Part shown: piece by piece, positions 46,773-58,224 of the stretch | How positions within the stretch are numbered: position 1 is the first letter of the stretch | Layout: each line of letters opens with the position of its first letter | NCBI GenBank assembly: GCA_002197995.1 | Contig: NGZR01000003.1 | Location: 1,116,001-1,180,000 of the forward strand | Source of the DNA: Gaeumannomyces sp. JS-464 | Taxonomy: Eukaryota; Ascomycota; Sordariomycetes; Magnaporthales; Magnaporthaceae | Length of the DNA stretch: 64,000 nucleotides | Reading direction: 5' to 3' | The notes under the pieces: model-generated | The model's input: the letters and a program-made list of their open reading frames with translations, nothing else | Database searches by the model: none | What the model was told of the DNA's origin: nothing | Translations under genes and position numbers: made by a program

Positions 46773-49253
46773 CTAGAACAGACCCAGCAGATCCTCGTTG
46801 TCGTTCTTTTTGGCCGCCGGAGCGCCGCCGGGCTGTCCGTGCAGCTGCTGGCCGGGAGGCGGCGGGGCGCTGGTGCCGCTCAGGTCCATGCCCGCAAACC
46901 CATTCATGATATCCCCCATGGCGCCGCCACCACCACCGGCCGCCGGGGCCGAGGGCGCCGCATCGAAGAGGCCCATCATGTCGGCCATGCCGCCCGACGG
47001 CTGCGCGCCGCCGCCGCCCACGGGGCTCATGGCGCGGTCGGGCGTGCCGGCGGCCTCGGCGCTAGCGGGCGCGGCGCCGTCAAAGTCGATGTCGAGCAAG
47101 TTTTCCATGTTGTTCTGGGAACCCGTGGCCGCGCCCCCGTTGGCGGCGGCGACGGCGGCGGCGATCGGGTTCTCGGCCGCCTCTTGCCTCTGCTCCTGGA
47201 TGGCCGCGCGCTGGATCTCGTCGGCGCCGAACCGGCCCTTGCCCACGAACGACTCGGGCGGCTTATGGTAGACCGACGCGAGCGTCGAGAGCTCCATTAG
47301 GAGCTGCTCGAGGAGCGCGGGAGGGAGTGACGTCATCGTCGTGCTGATGGCGGGCTTCTGGGAGATGACAATGTTCTGCGTCGCACGAAATCGACAAGGG
47401 TCAGCATACAAATTGCAGGGATTATAGACAGGGAAAGTCTCAGACCAACCTTTGCGATCTCCAGGTCGCCCGAGAGCAGACGCCAGTAAACATAGGCCCG
47501 ATCTCGGATATCCGGGTTGTCGTTTTCCGCTGTTGCCATCTGGAGGACCTTTTGAACAAGACCTTGGTTGCTGCTGGGCTTCTTCAGGAAAAGCTTTACA
47601 ACGGCCGTGAGGGTTTGAAGCTGTGTTTGCGTGAACTCCTCCATGAACCCATCCACAAAGCTCGTTAATATCTCGTCAGCGTTGCTGATCTTCTCGGCAT
47701 ACTCGCCCACGATCCAAATCAGCGACCCGCGCGCGTTGGGCTCGTCTAGATCGTCTATGTGCTCGCACAGGGTCGGGATGACGCCCTCGTAGCCTGGGTA
47801 CTTGCGCAGTATGTCCTTGATGACGACGACGACCTCCTGGACGACATAGTTGACCTTGGTGGCCATAAGATCCAGCAGCGCGTTGACGCACTTCTCGCTC
47901 GCGCTCTCGATCTTGATGGCGACCTGGCCGATGGCCTTGACGGCCCTGCGGACAAAGTCCATGTCCACCTCGAGAGCATACTCCTTGAGCTCGGCAAGGA
48001 GCTGCTCAAAATTCTTATCGTTGGCTATCCGTACCATGATTTCGAGCTTCTGCATCTTGACGTAGGGCGGGTCGTTGTATTTGCAGAAGAATACCCTCAG
48101 CTCCTTGCTAAGGATGTCTGGCTTTGCTTGCAGGAGGAGATCGATGTTCCTAAGGGCGACGTATTGGACCTCGGGGGCGGAAGCGACAAGGGTGACTAGC
48201 AGGCGAGTTAGAGGGCGGGCCACTACATTCACTTGGCCAAACAGGGGTCATGTTACCTAGCGGAGGCGCCATCTTCTTCAAGTACTGCCTGACCGAGTCC
48301 GGGTTGATGACCTTCATGTGGATGAAAACGACCTTGACGGCGGCCAGGACAACACTAGGGTTGACGTGCTGGAACTGCGGCGCAACCCTCTCACAGATGT
48401 GCTCCGACTCCTTGACATCTTGGGGCGGGTAGTCGGCCAGGGTAGACAGGATGGTGACGCGCCCCCACTCGGTGCACTCGTTGAGGGCCATGAGGAGCTT
48501 CTTGAGCGTGGCCGGGGTGACGACGAGCGCCTTAGTCTCGGGTGCCGTCTCGGTGATCTCGGACAGGGCCTGGACCGAGTTGGCGACGACCATGGGGTTG
48601 GGGTCGCCGATCAGCTCCTGCAGCGTCTCGAGGAAGCCGTTCTCGATGCACATGGTCGGGTTCAGGTCGAAGAGTTTTGCGACGCAGATTGCGGCCGTCT
48701 TGCGCACGTACGGCGACTCGTCTCGCAGCGTCTTGCGCAGCGGCTCCTCCATGTAGTCCACCATCTTGTCGACCCTGATGCAGCCCATGGTCCGGATCGC
48801 CAGCGCCCTGATGAGCGGGTTCGGGTCCTCCGAGTCTTGGACAAACGTGTTAACAGCGAGAATGCACAGGTCCGGGTGCGACTTTGCGTAGTTCCTAGTC
48901 CAGCCTGTCAGCAACAAAAGCGGATCGAGCAAGCTGTGGTCTGGGGACGCCGAGGCCGAGGCCTGAGCCACTCGGACCGGGCCGGCGTGTAAAACAGGCC
49001 AGCGTGTGTGGTGTCATGCATACATCAAGTAGAGATAGACCAGCTTCTTCTGGTCGAGGTCTGCCGTTGCGATGTTCTTGAGCACGTCGGGGAACAGGGC
49101 CGAGACGTCCTTGCCGAGCGTCATGGCCATGATGGTCTTCTGGATCGACTCCTTGCGCTCGTAGGCATACTGGGAGACCAGCCCGGCGCGGAGCTCAAAC
49201 GTCTCTCCCTTCCTCGGGGCGGTAAAGGCCCCGCGGATCCTATTTACCGCCAT
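46773..49253 (-). CDS. APL2: AP-1 clathrin adaptor complex beta subunit (Apl2)
   Basis: Large beta subunit of AP-1, which sorts cargo at the trans-Golgi and endosomes and recruits clathrin. The model is complement(join(46773..47375,47450..48195,48257..48894,49024..49253)), exactly in frame and giving 738 residues. The start [20 protein letters not shown] opens the beta-adaptin trunk: [20 protein letters not shown], then [38 protein letters not shown] and [16 protein letters not shown] hinge follows with two clathrin-box-like motifs (LLDIDFD, and DLLGLF at the very end). The ear domain of animal beta subunits is absent, as in many fungi. All four splice junctions restore conserved sequence and no frameshift occurs, in contrast to other long genes here. 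Confidence 0.96.
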
Positions 49254-49993
49254 CGTGCCGTCGAGCACCGGGCTGGGACGTCGGGGAGATGTTGGAGGGG
49301 CAGGGCAGCGGTGGTCGGCTGGGCGTGAAGGCGACGAGGCCGAGGCTCGGCGGCGGGGAAGGTCGGTGGCTCAACGGGGCTCGCGGACAGGTGTCAGGCG
49401 CCGGGAGCGTCCATGGGAGCGTGTCGCGGAGATTCTGGGGAGGCACGGCGAGCCCCAAAGTCGATTAGGGGTCGGCAGGTTGGGCTGGCCATCGGCACCC
49501 TCGCTGTCTCCACTGAAGCGCGCACCGCTGGCACTGGCGGGCGCTGAGTGGCTGTGCTGCAGTGTGGCGCGAGCTCCCTGGACCTGCATTTGCTGCGACA
49601 AGCCACACCTCGCAGCGTCAAATGCGTGCCCCACGGTTGAGTGTCTGATGGTTCTTTGTGAGATCAGCGATGCCTCGCTGCTCGGAGCAACGCCCGAATA
49701 ATAGGATTAGATAAACAACTATATTTGTGCTGGAGATTGCTTCAAAGCGAAGTTCTGGGCTTTGAAGGCTGTAAAGACACTGGACTGTCTGCAGACTCCA
49801 GCAAGAACCCAGCCCTGAAGACAGACCCGAGGTGATCATTTATCGACTAAAGCTCCCATGGTGTGTATCCATCCTCCTTACACACCCCTGATATTACATA
49901 ATTTCCACTCATCGGCAGTTTTCTCATTGATCCCGCTGGTCTAGGCCAAACTCCCAAATCTCAGGCGGCTCTTCATAGAGGCGAGGACCGACA
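49254..49993. other. Intergenic region upstream of APL2
   Basis: Holds the APL2 promoter and leader. Apart from the small frame starting at 49994, listed separately, nothing could be supported. Confidence 0.5.
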
Positions 49994-50176
49994 ATGAAGA
50001 GCGCGAGGTGTCGCGGAGAGCGGTATGACTATTTACCACGCCCCGAATACTTCCTCAAGCAAGCAGACGCTGACCATAGCCGTCACCATCCCGCCCAGTT
50101 CTACAATGCTGTTCTGTTCATGGGCTCGGTTGCTGTGTTCAGCCTGATCGCACAGAGGATGAACGCGACGAGGTAG
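49994..50176 (+). CDS. Hypothetical 60-residue protein with one membrane segment
   Basis: A complete short frame (ATG to TAG) encodes 60 residues: a charged N-terminal half, then one hydrophobic segment (FYNAVLFMGSVAVFSLIAQR) near the C-terminus, ending in MNATR. This tail-anchored layout resembles small mitochondrial or ER membrane proteins, but I do not recognise a family. Codon use is moderately G/C at third positions. It lies between the HIRIP3-like gene end and APL2, so it would be independently transcribed. A chance ORF cannot be excluded. Confidence 0.4.
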   Translation: MKSARCRGERYDYLPRPEYFLKQADADHSRHHPAQFYNAVLFMGSVAVFSLIAQRMNATR

Positions 50177-50394
50177 CAAGAACGTTTCTCATAATGGCCG
50201 AATCATTCGCTAGCATCTACAAATACAGGCAGTCATACGTAGGCTGTCATGAGAAGAGACTATTACAAACACGACGAGTATCACGGTAGATCCTCCAGTG
50301 AACTCCATGGCATGACCTGTGCCGCGGCACCATCCACTGCCACCCCTCATCATTACAATTACCCACTGGCGCCCCTTCCAGGGTTGCGCTGCCC

Positions 50395-52112
50395 TCAGTC
50401 CGACTCGCTCTCATCGCCAAGGAAGGCCAGGTCCGCATGTCGCTTGTCAAGCCGGCGGCTCCTGGCAAAGGTCTTGACATCCGACCCGCTCTCGTCTTCA
50501 GACCCATTCCTTTCCTTTTTCGGCTTCTCGTCATCATCGTTGCCGTCCTCATCGTCGCTGCTCTCCGCCATCGACTTCTTGCTGTTCCCGACGGCGGCTG
50601 CGCGGCTCCTCGATGCCCGGCCGCCGACGCCCCAGGACTTGTTCATCTCCTGCACCGCCTCAAGGTCGGCCGCAAGCTCCCTCATCTCCTTGATCTCGCG
50701 CGCCTTGGCCTCGGAGAAACGCCCGTCCATGCCGATGTCCCGCAACATCTCCCGGAGATGCTTGATCTTGGCCTTGGCGTTGTCGCCGTGCTGCTTTAGC
50801 TCGAACGCCCAGATCTTGCGCACGCCGCACTTGACCAGCTGGCCCTGGAGCTTCTTGATCTCGGCCTCGTCCGGCGACGCCGCGTCTGCCCCTCCTGCCG
50901 ATTTCCTGCCTCCGCCCGTCGCCTTCTTCGTGGCACCCTTGGTGGCCTTGGGCTCGGATACGTCTTTGCCCTTGGCCTTCCTACCTCGCTTGGCCTTTGT
51001 GGGCGGCTCATCGTATACCATCGACATGCTGCTGTCGGAATTGTAGTCGACAGCCGCCGGCTTCTTCTTTTCTGCAGTTTTCTTCTCGTCGTCCTCGTCG
51101 GAGAAGTTGTCCTTGACATCGCTCAGGGGCGAGTCTTCGTCGTCCTCTTCCTTCTTCTCCACAGATTGCTTCACCGAGATGACGTCGCCCTCCAGCTCGG
51201 TCTTCGGCTCCTTCGTAGGTCCCAACTCGGCCTCGCTGTCTCCATCAACCTTGACGGCTATCTCATCTTCAGAGCGCTTCTCTTCCTTGGCAGCAGGCTT
51301 GTCTTCGTCCTCGTCGTCATCGGTGTCGGCCGGTTTCTTGATTTTTCGCTTAGGCGCTGCGCGTTTTGCGGGTGCCTTTTTCTTGGCCGGCCCCCTTTTC
51401 TTCTTTGTCGGTTTTGTTTCGGCCTCACTCTCTGAGTCTCCCTTGATGCTCATTTCGTCTTCCGACCCCTCTTCATTTTTGGCCACGTCCGACTCCTCGT
51501 CTTCTGACTCAGGGGCAGTCTTGCGCTTCTTCTTCGCGGCTGTGGTGCGCTTGACTACCTTCCTCTTTTTGGCTGGCTTGACATCCTCGACTTCGCTCAG
51601 GTCGGAGAGCTCTGAGGATGAGTCCTTCTTGACGACAGCCTTCTTCTTGGTCGAGACGGGACTTGAGGACTCCCTCTTCTGTCGCTTTTTGGCGGGCGCA
51701 GGCTCCTCACTGGACTCGCGCTTGAGCCCGTTCTTCGAGTCTTCGGGTTCGGACTTGGGCGGCGCGGGGGGCGACTCGGCGCGGGGTTCGGACTCGTTTG
51801 CGAATAAATCATTCTTGACGTCGGGGCCAAGTTAGCGAGAAATTCTCCACGGGCCTGCGATCGCCGGAGAGGCGCGCGCGTAGACATAGGAAGATGCGCG
51901 CGACTCCGGGAAACTTACGACGGCATCCTTTATAAGATCCTTGGATCTGCCCTTCCAATTGGCCGACGTGAAAAAGCCGGCTCGAGCTCTAACTCCTGCT
52001 CTACGCGCGTGCGCACGCCATTAACGGACAGCTCGTCGCGCTGGCCGCTGTTGAAAATGTCTCGCGCGGCGGCGACGAGGGCCTGCTCCAAGGCTTTGGC
52101 TTTAGGGGGCAT
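50395..52112 (-). CDS. HIRIP3-like histone chaperone with N-terminal DEK-C domain
   Basis: Probable nuclear H2A-H2B chaperone related to HIRA-interacting protein 3. The start at 52112 gives MPPKAKALEQALVAAARDIF. Exon 1 (51919-52112) encodes a DEK C-terminal-type helical domain (VNGVRTRVEQELEL, then FFTSANWKGRSKDLIKDAV); one T is missing in the run near 51977. An intron (51814-51918) precedes exon 2 (50395-51813), which is in frame throughout. A long acidic/basic disordered region with Lys-rich motifs follows. The C-terminal HIRIP3-type helical block reads KLQGQLVKCGVRKIWAFELK, then REMLRDIGMDGRFSEAKARE, with an acidic tail. The domain order fits HIRIP3-like proteins of fungi, often annotated only as transcriptional regulators. 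Confidence 0.75.
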
Positions 52113-52978
52113 CTTTCCGCTAGGGGCAGAGCCGGGCGTTTTGCGGATAACGGATGTTGACTTGCAGCGCGCGCTTGCCACCAAGTTTTGAAAATCTCAC
52201 ACCACCACAGGAATGGCGGGATGGCGGCGGCTAGGAAGCAAAACCCATAAAAGAGGGCTTCCGCCCAAAGCTGAAATCTGCCGAAGGAACAATGGAAAGC
52301 ATTAGCCAGCTTCGCAATCCCGGCCTGTCAATTATTACGCGATACGCGGGGCCCAGTCTCCGTCGGGTTTAATGGCAACACACAAGACGCGATCGACGGT
52401 CCCATTGTTGTGGTGTCGCGGATGAGTGTGGGGAAAGCTGGCGGGTGCGCCTAGCTTCCAGTTGGCAGCTTGGCGCACGGACACGACCCACAAGATCTGG
52501 TGATGGCATCCATCCCACGGCGTCCAAATAGAACGAGTTTCATATCCGATCGCCTACACCGTGTCGCCGCACCCAGGAGATATTTCAGGGTCGGGCGAGT
52601 TCGCCTAAGCCGCGACCGCCAGTAGCAAACCCCGGGGTGTTGGTCGCCGCTGCCGGGACGGCCCTTGGACGCGCTCGCCAGCGGTCCTTGGCGCCGAGGA
52701 ACTGCCGCCTGAGCACTCATCATCGCCCACAAGAGCGACCGCCCGTTTGGCCGTCGCGAGTTTGAGCGGGTTTGCTGGCTACAACGGGACCTAGCATTGG
52801 AGCGCCCGCCCCTTTCCTTATTCGTATTTCTGAGCTGAGGTTCTCCCAACAAACTTGAAAAGTGCGTAGTGGAAAGCCCCTGCTGCCTCTGCCCACCATC
52901 GTAAAGGCACACCCTGGACGACCCCGGCGTCAAGTTTGCCCCAACCCAACACTCTCCCGCCTCGCGGGCCAAGTCCAT
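52113..52978. other. Intergenic region upstream of HIRIP3-like gene
   Basis: It holds the HIRIP3-like promoter and the 3' end of the SAT4-like gene. No gene or repeat is recognised. Confidence 0.5.
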
Positions 52979-54320
52979 CTAGGGCTCGCTGGGCGCCGAC
53001 CACGTCAACCGAGGTTCAAATTTCATGACTGAGCATCCACCGGCTCCCGCGATGCACATCCATGATCTGCTTGCACGTAGTCTCACTCGAGGTCCTCCGT
53101 GGCGACGGTATCGCTCAAACATTTGGTATCTGGTCTCGTGGCTATTTTCTTTGGTCATATATTCGTCGCGCATGATGTCCTCCTGGCTGCCAACGCAAGA
53201 CTCGTCACTCCGACCTGACCTGTCATGTAGAGCAATATCAGGGCCCATGTTTCCTCGAGTTCTTGGCGCTCCTTTCCTCTTCGATCCGCCCGAGGACTCG
53301 AGCCTTCCTCGGAGTATCAGTCTGACGAGCGGGGGCAGGGCTACAAGCGCTGCTGTGAATAAGGTGAGCCCCATCTCTGTAACGGTGCTGTTGTGTGTAT
53401 CAGCGTGTTGTCAGTCAGGCGTAAGAACTCCGGAGACAAAGTAGCGGGGAACGTCATCGCCACCTGCTAGACATAGATTGCCAGATAGAGGTGGTCGGCG
53501 TTGACGTCAATGCCATTCTTGAGCATATTCATGTCGGTCAGGCACTCCAGCCTGAGCACGGTCACGATCGAGATCAGGGTGCCGAGGCCCAGTAAAATAA
53601 TAACGAGAATTTTTGTGTTCAACGGGAGCTAGACTTTGCGCAGCGGGAAAACGGGCACTATGGCGAACGGGAAGGCCGAGGCGACGCCCACGGCCGCTAC
53701 GGAGAGCCCAAGGTCCGCAAGGGAGTCGGGAGATAGACAGGTGCCTGCCCTCGCTCATGGCCGTCTCGCCCCATACGGTGGACAGCGGCCGGCACTGGAG
53801 CACGGTCCCCACGGCGCAGAGGGGGCGCTGGATGGGCCGGTGCGTGGTGGCCAGCCGGTGAAAGACCCATGCCGAGCTGATCTTGGCGGGGCAGGGGTGA
53901 GGAGGTACAAGAGTCCCGAGACGGCAAAGAGCTGCGCCCAAGTCAGCAGCCTGAAAAACATGCAAAGGGTCACCGAAAGAGAAAAACTTCTCAAGAGCAT
54001 ATGATTACCTTTATCGCCATGGCTGGATCATAGATCTCGCCCGGGTCGGTTGCGCCATAGCCCTGAACGATGGCCACCCACGTCGTGGTGCAGTAAAGGA
54101 TAAGCAAGATCTGGTCCCTCGTCGCTCATGTCAGCACAGGACAGCCCATGGTGCCAGAGAAGGGAAGGGCAGGCTCACAAAGGCCAGCATCAGGGCCCAG
54201 TCGTCATACCCCTGCCTTTGTCATGGCTAGGCGCACATATAGATGCAGACCGACCGCGGTGGTGTTTAACACCAGGGCTGCGATGATGAAGCGAGTCACA
54301 AGGTCGCAGGAGGAAGACAT
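52979..54320 (-). pseudogene. Degraded SAT4-type rhodopsin-fold integral membrane protein
   Basis: Remnant of a seven-helix fungal integral membrane protein of the rhodopsin domain/SAT4 family. The order of family blocks is preserved: TM1 from 54320 (MSSSCDLVTRFIIAALVLNT), then YDDWALMLAF (about 54205-54175), YCTTTWVAIVQGYG, LLTWAQLFAVSGLLYLLT, the hallmark LQCRPLSTVWGE, LSVAAVGVASAFPFAIVPVF and LLGLGTLISIVTVLRLE, ending with LTLFTAALVALPPLVRLILR and a hydrophilic tail. At least four frameshifts break it. An in-frame TAG at 53629-53631 replaces the Gln expected before LPLNTKI, and a further TAG follows the YLAIYV segment near 53470. The TM3-TM4 region is shortened. The in-frame stops point to true decay, although sequencing error adds to the damage. 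Confidence 0.72.
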
Positions 54321-55830
54321 CCTGACCAGCTTTGAGCGTCCTCGAAGCCTGGAAGCGGGCGTGTATTGCTGCTGGGCTCGTCTAGCCCAAGCCGAGTCCA
54401 AGAAGAGGCGGAGGGCCGGACAGGATTCTGCCGAGGCATGTTCGACGCGCAACCGGCGAGTGAGTAGGTAGGCTGTCGAAGGGGACCACAGCCGCCGTCT
54501 CCCTTTTGTTTGGAAAAAGCCGCATCGGTCTTCGTAGGATCCCCAAATTCTATTCTTGCATCTTTTGCAGGATGACCGGGGTAGACGCGTGTTGCTTGGA
54601 ATCATGGTCACAAAGAGAAAGTTTGGGCGTTCAAGCTAAGTTGTGGCGCGCAGTCTGTTGCCCCTTTCTGAGAGCACCAGTTCGTCGATCAGGACCGAAC
54701 AAAAGGCGCATCTCTAACGTCCCCGGAACTTGCCGCCAACGAACGGGCAACCAGGCTGCGGATGGGCCACTTGCCCCTGGCACTTTGGTTCAGGCCGAGC
54801 TATTGGAGCCCATTCTCAGCGAGCTGCCGGACCCGCAGATTACTTTTCTTGTCTCTATGTACACGTACCGGTGCGGGCCCGAGCGACAGGGCTGACGTCC
54901 TAGACCCAAAGGGGACGCGCTATCAGCGCCAGCCTGGCCGCTTAGGTGCTCGTTAGCGGCACCCACAGACTGGAAATCCAAGCCGCAGACCCGGATGGCC
55001 CAAGAAGGCAGCGCCGAAGCGGACGGTCCGATTTGGTATCCATCTCGCCAAGATGGCCGACAGAAGGGTAGGTGCCCCCGAACCCGCGGCACCTGCCAAA
55101 GAATGATCGCATCATCTCGCTGCTTAGCCTCACGATCGCAACAAGCAGTCCAAGCGGCGCTGCACCGGGGGCTCAGCGGCCTGTAATGGTCAACCAATGC
55201 TGATCTGCACACATCCTGGTAATTGGTCACGAAATAACCAAACAGTCAGGAAAACCACGGATATTCACAAGTCTCGTGTTGAAAGTCGTCTCGCAGATTA
55301 CAAAAAAGGTTGGAAATCAGACAATATGCTGATGGCAGTGCTGCTTCCCGCCTTTCAGACTTCGCCTGGCTCCTGGAACGCGAAAGACCTCTCCATGCTC
55401 GAGATTATGAAGGGGTGTGGACGTGAGAGATGGCGCCCGAGGCGTTTGCTGGGAGCAATATCTGGATATTGTGGCGTCTGCAGACATCCACATTCCAGGC
55501 AGCAGGAAACCCATCCAATGAGATGCATGGGTGTTCAGTGTGCAGATGGCCATCCAGGGGCAGCGTCAAATCAAGCTTTTGGGGTCATGTGGTAAGAATG
55601 CTTTCTGTCTCCAAGCATTATGCCCGACGCCACCGACAGGCCCTGGGGTGTGGAAAGTCGCGGGGTGAGTGGTTGTGGCATTCTGCAGGGTCCAATTACC
55701 AGCCACAGAAGGCCCGAGTGCCTCCTGTTGGAGAACCAAACATGACGGCCTTGATGCGTCAATTAGCCAATGTTGTGCCGTGCCTCCACTCACATAATGC
55801 TTTGTCACCGCGACATAATAGTCAATAACC

Positions 55831-55858
55831 TACCTGGGTACCTAGGTAGGTACCTAAT
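55831..55858. repeat. TACCTAGG/GGTACC imperfect repeat
   Basis: The stretch contains the perfect 10-base palindrome TACCTAGGTA flanked by two GGTACC sites, forming overlapping direct and inverted short repeats. Confidence 0.8.
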
Positions 55859-56601
55859 TACCAAGCTCATTCAAATAAAGTCCCTTTTCATACATTTCCA
55901 ATCTTTCTATTGCCGCCCCTTTATCATTCGCGTCGGCTTTCCCTGCTCGCTCTTCGCCTTTTGCAATTGCCGATATCCCTCTGCAGCCTGCACAATATGG
56001 ACTTTGCACCACGTCCAAACATGATCTGTGTGTGATTTGGTAATTTGAATAGTTGGTGTTCTCTTCGATGTCGCTTGTATGCGCAGCAGCCATCGGCCAG
56101 TCTTCGCGCCACCAGTATTACGTGAGATCTTGTAGTCTATCAACTATGTTGTCCCACCGCCCTAAACCCCTTTGTCCACAACCACAATCAACACCAGTAA
56201 CTCCTCCACTGCCACATGGCGGTCCTAGGCTCAGAATGTAGATGGTTGCCTCCCAATGTCTCCGATGAGGTCTTTACGATCCGACCACTAGGCGCCGCCA
56301 ATGGTGCAGAGTGGGTGGTTACACAGCATCCATGTTGCCTCTTCCCACCGTTGGAGGGTACAGGTTCCGCATGCCACCTAACCCTCCTTTTTTCAGCTCC
56401 TGGCACAGCCGATATTCGTGGAATCTCTAACCTGTAGACAGCTTCTACATCTCGAATTCGTATGCGGTCTGAAGTAGGCTAGGTAGGTCTTCCGTGGTTA
56501 CATTACGATACATCCGGGCCTGATGAACTTGCCACAGTAATCTGGGCTACGCCCCCGGGTTCATGTCTATACCTATGCGTCGTTCTGTGTGAGGATATCT
56601 G

Positions 56602-56609
56602 TATAAATA
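56602..56609 (+). promoter_or_regulatory. TATA box of the small secreted protein gene
   Basis: TATAAATA lies 128 bases before the ATG at 56737 and is followed by a C/T- and CAAG-rich leader, a typical arrangement for strongly expressed or inducible fungal genes. Confidence 0.7.
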
Positions 56610-56736
56610 GGCGGCCGGGCCTTCCTCATCCAGTTTTCCACAAACCATCTGCTCTTCACGAAGCTCAAGGCAAGCAACCTCCCTTCTTCCCTCAGCAAGA
56701 CCAATAACGCAGACCTCATAATATACCATCTTCACC

Positions 56737-57373
56737 ATGAAGCCCTCTTTCTCCCTCGCATCCCTCGGCACCGCCCTGGCCTTCATTCAAGGCGGCGTTG
56801 CCGCCCCGGCCGAACCCGCGCAGCCTGCCGCCCTCTTGGACCGCGACAACGCGGCCGACGTTGCCGCTTATGAGGCCTCGCTTGCCAAGTGGAAGGCCGA
56901 CAATAACTGGAAGGCGCTCAAGATCAGCAAGCGGTACCCGGAATTCTCCATCTACACTTGCGAGAACAGGTACGTTCAAAAAAATACATGGCTTTCGTAT
57001 TGCTGCCGTACGGATATGAGGTCCTGACTCTCCTGTGTCTCTGCAGCAACTGGGTCAGCCCCTGCTGGTACCATGAGTTCGAGAGCTCGGAATGGAACCA
57101 GATGAAGTCGGGGTCCCCCACCCTGTGGACTTCTGGACAGGTCCGCTCCGTCGGCCCGGGAACGAGTAAGTCGCGGTCTTTTCCTCGCATCATTTTGGAG
57201 GATGCTATTGTCCTGTTTGAAAACCGTGATGCTAATTCATGCCCCGTCTCTCCTCCCATTCAGGGACGACTTGCATTCTCTACACTAGCTCCGGCGAGTT
57301 CTGGTACACTAACCCTGGTAACGGTGGTGTCAGCCTCCCGGGCCCCATCAACAACTGGAAGTGCTTCTGGTAA
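56737..57373 (+). CDS. Small secreted Cys/Trp-rich protein with KEX2 site
   Basis: Exons 56737-56969, 57047-57165 and 57264-57373 join exactly in frame to 153 residues. Residues 1-22 are a signal peptide (Lys, then a hydrophobic core, then Ala-rich cleavage site). A charged propeptide follows and ends at Lys65-Arg66, a KEX2 processing site. The predicted mature part is 87 residues with four Cys (positions 9, 18, 55 and 85), seven Trp and many Tyr and Phe; the last residues are NNWKCFW. Both introns carry standard GTACGT and GTAAGT donors. I do not recognise the family; the layout is that of secreted effector-like or antimicrobial-type peptides, which is an inference only. A TATA box precedes it. 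No frameshift is present. Confidence 0.82.
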
Positions 57374-58224
57374 ACGCGTGGCAAAGGGATGGTTGATTGG
57401 CGGAGGAGAACCTGGCGGATCACTCTTGAAGAGGCTTTATGCCTCTCTTTCTCTTTCTTTCTCTACGCTCTTTAGCTGTACCTGTGTGCAAGGGCGGCCT
57501 CCAATATCTTTTTAGCTTTAAGTTTTTGCCTCCCTTGAATAGTTGCAGTCGCACCCCGAATCGAGTGTATGCTGTCGCGTGTGTTGAGGCCGAGATATGC
57601 GGGGAAACCTCATTAGTAACTGCTGTCACGGAATTGTAAGTGTTGCTCTCAATGTTTGGTGGGATATTGGCGTAAAAAGACCGGCGCTAAGATTTTAGGA
57701 GAAGTGGTAAGCTTTTGATATTAGATGAAAGACAGAAATCAGATCGAGATGCAAGTGATAGGCACAAAAGGGACTGTCGGGAGAGCTGATTGGGTTGTGG
57801 CTGACATTTTGGCAATAAATGTGCTAATCTCTGCTTGCAAAGACTTTTCTTACTATTGCGGGCCTTTGTGCTACTACTACCTTTGCTCAGGCTTGCTACC
57901 TAGCCGGACGGCTGATGTCGGGTTTAACGGTTGATGTTGGGCCAAGATTTCAGATTTCGAGCGCGGCGGTTCCGAATTCGGCAGGAGGGGAGGCCCTGGA
58001 TGGCTCTGGCGGGGTAGGGGAGCACCGAGCAGTCGGTTGTGGCGCCTTTTCTGGTGGCGTCGCCGGGTAACATCAAGGCATTCATTGGAAGCCGCACATG
58101 CTTTCAAAAGCGTGTAACTCGTTGCGCCGTCGGGGTTGGTGTTGACGCGGTGCTTGAAAGAGCAACGGAAAGCCAGGTACTGTAATTTAGTGCCGGACGA
58201 GCAACCGGGCCAAAGGGGGAAAAT
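57374..58224. other. Intergenic region between secreted-protein gene and glycosyltransferase gene
   Basis: Holds the 3' UTR of the secreted-protein gene (A/T-rich, with T-rich tracts) and the promoter of the glycosyltransferase. No other feature is visible. Confidence 0.55.

Larger units (their letters stand above)
54321..56736. other. Intergenic region between SAT4-like pseudogene and secreted-protein gene
   Basis: No gene is supported. It includes repeated TACCTAGG-type units around 55835-55858 and CTAGGTAGGT near 56475, a simple motif common in ascomycete spacers. The right end carries the promoter of the secreted-protein gene. Confidence 0.5.
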
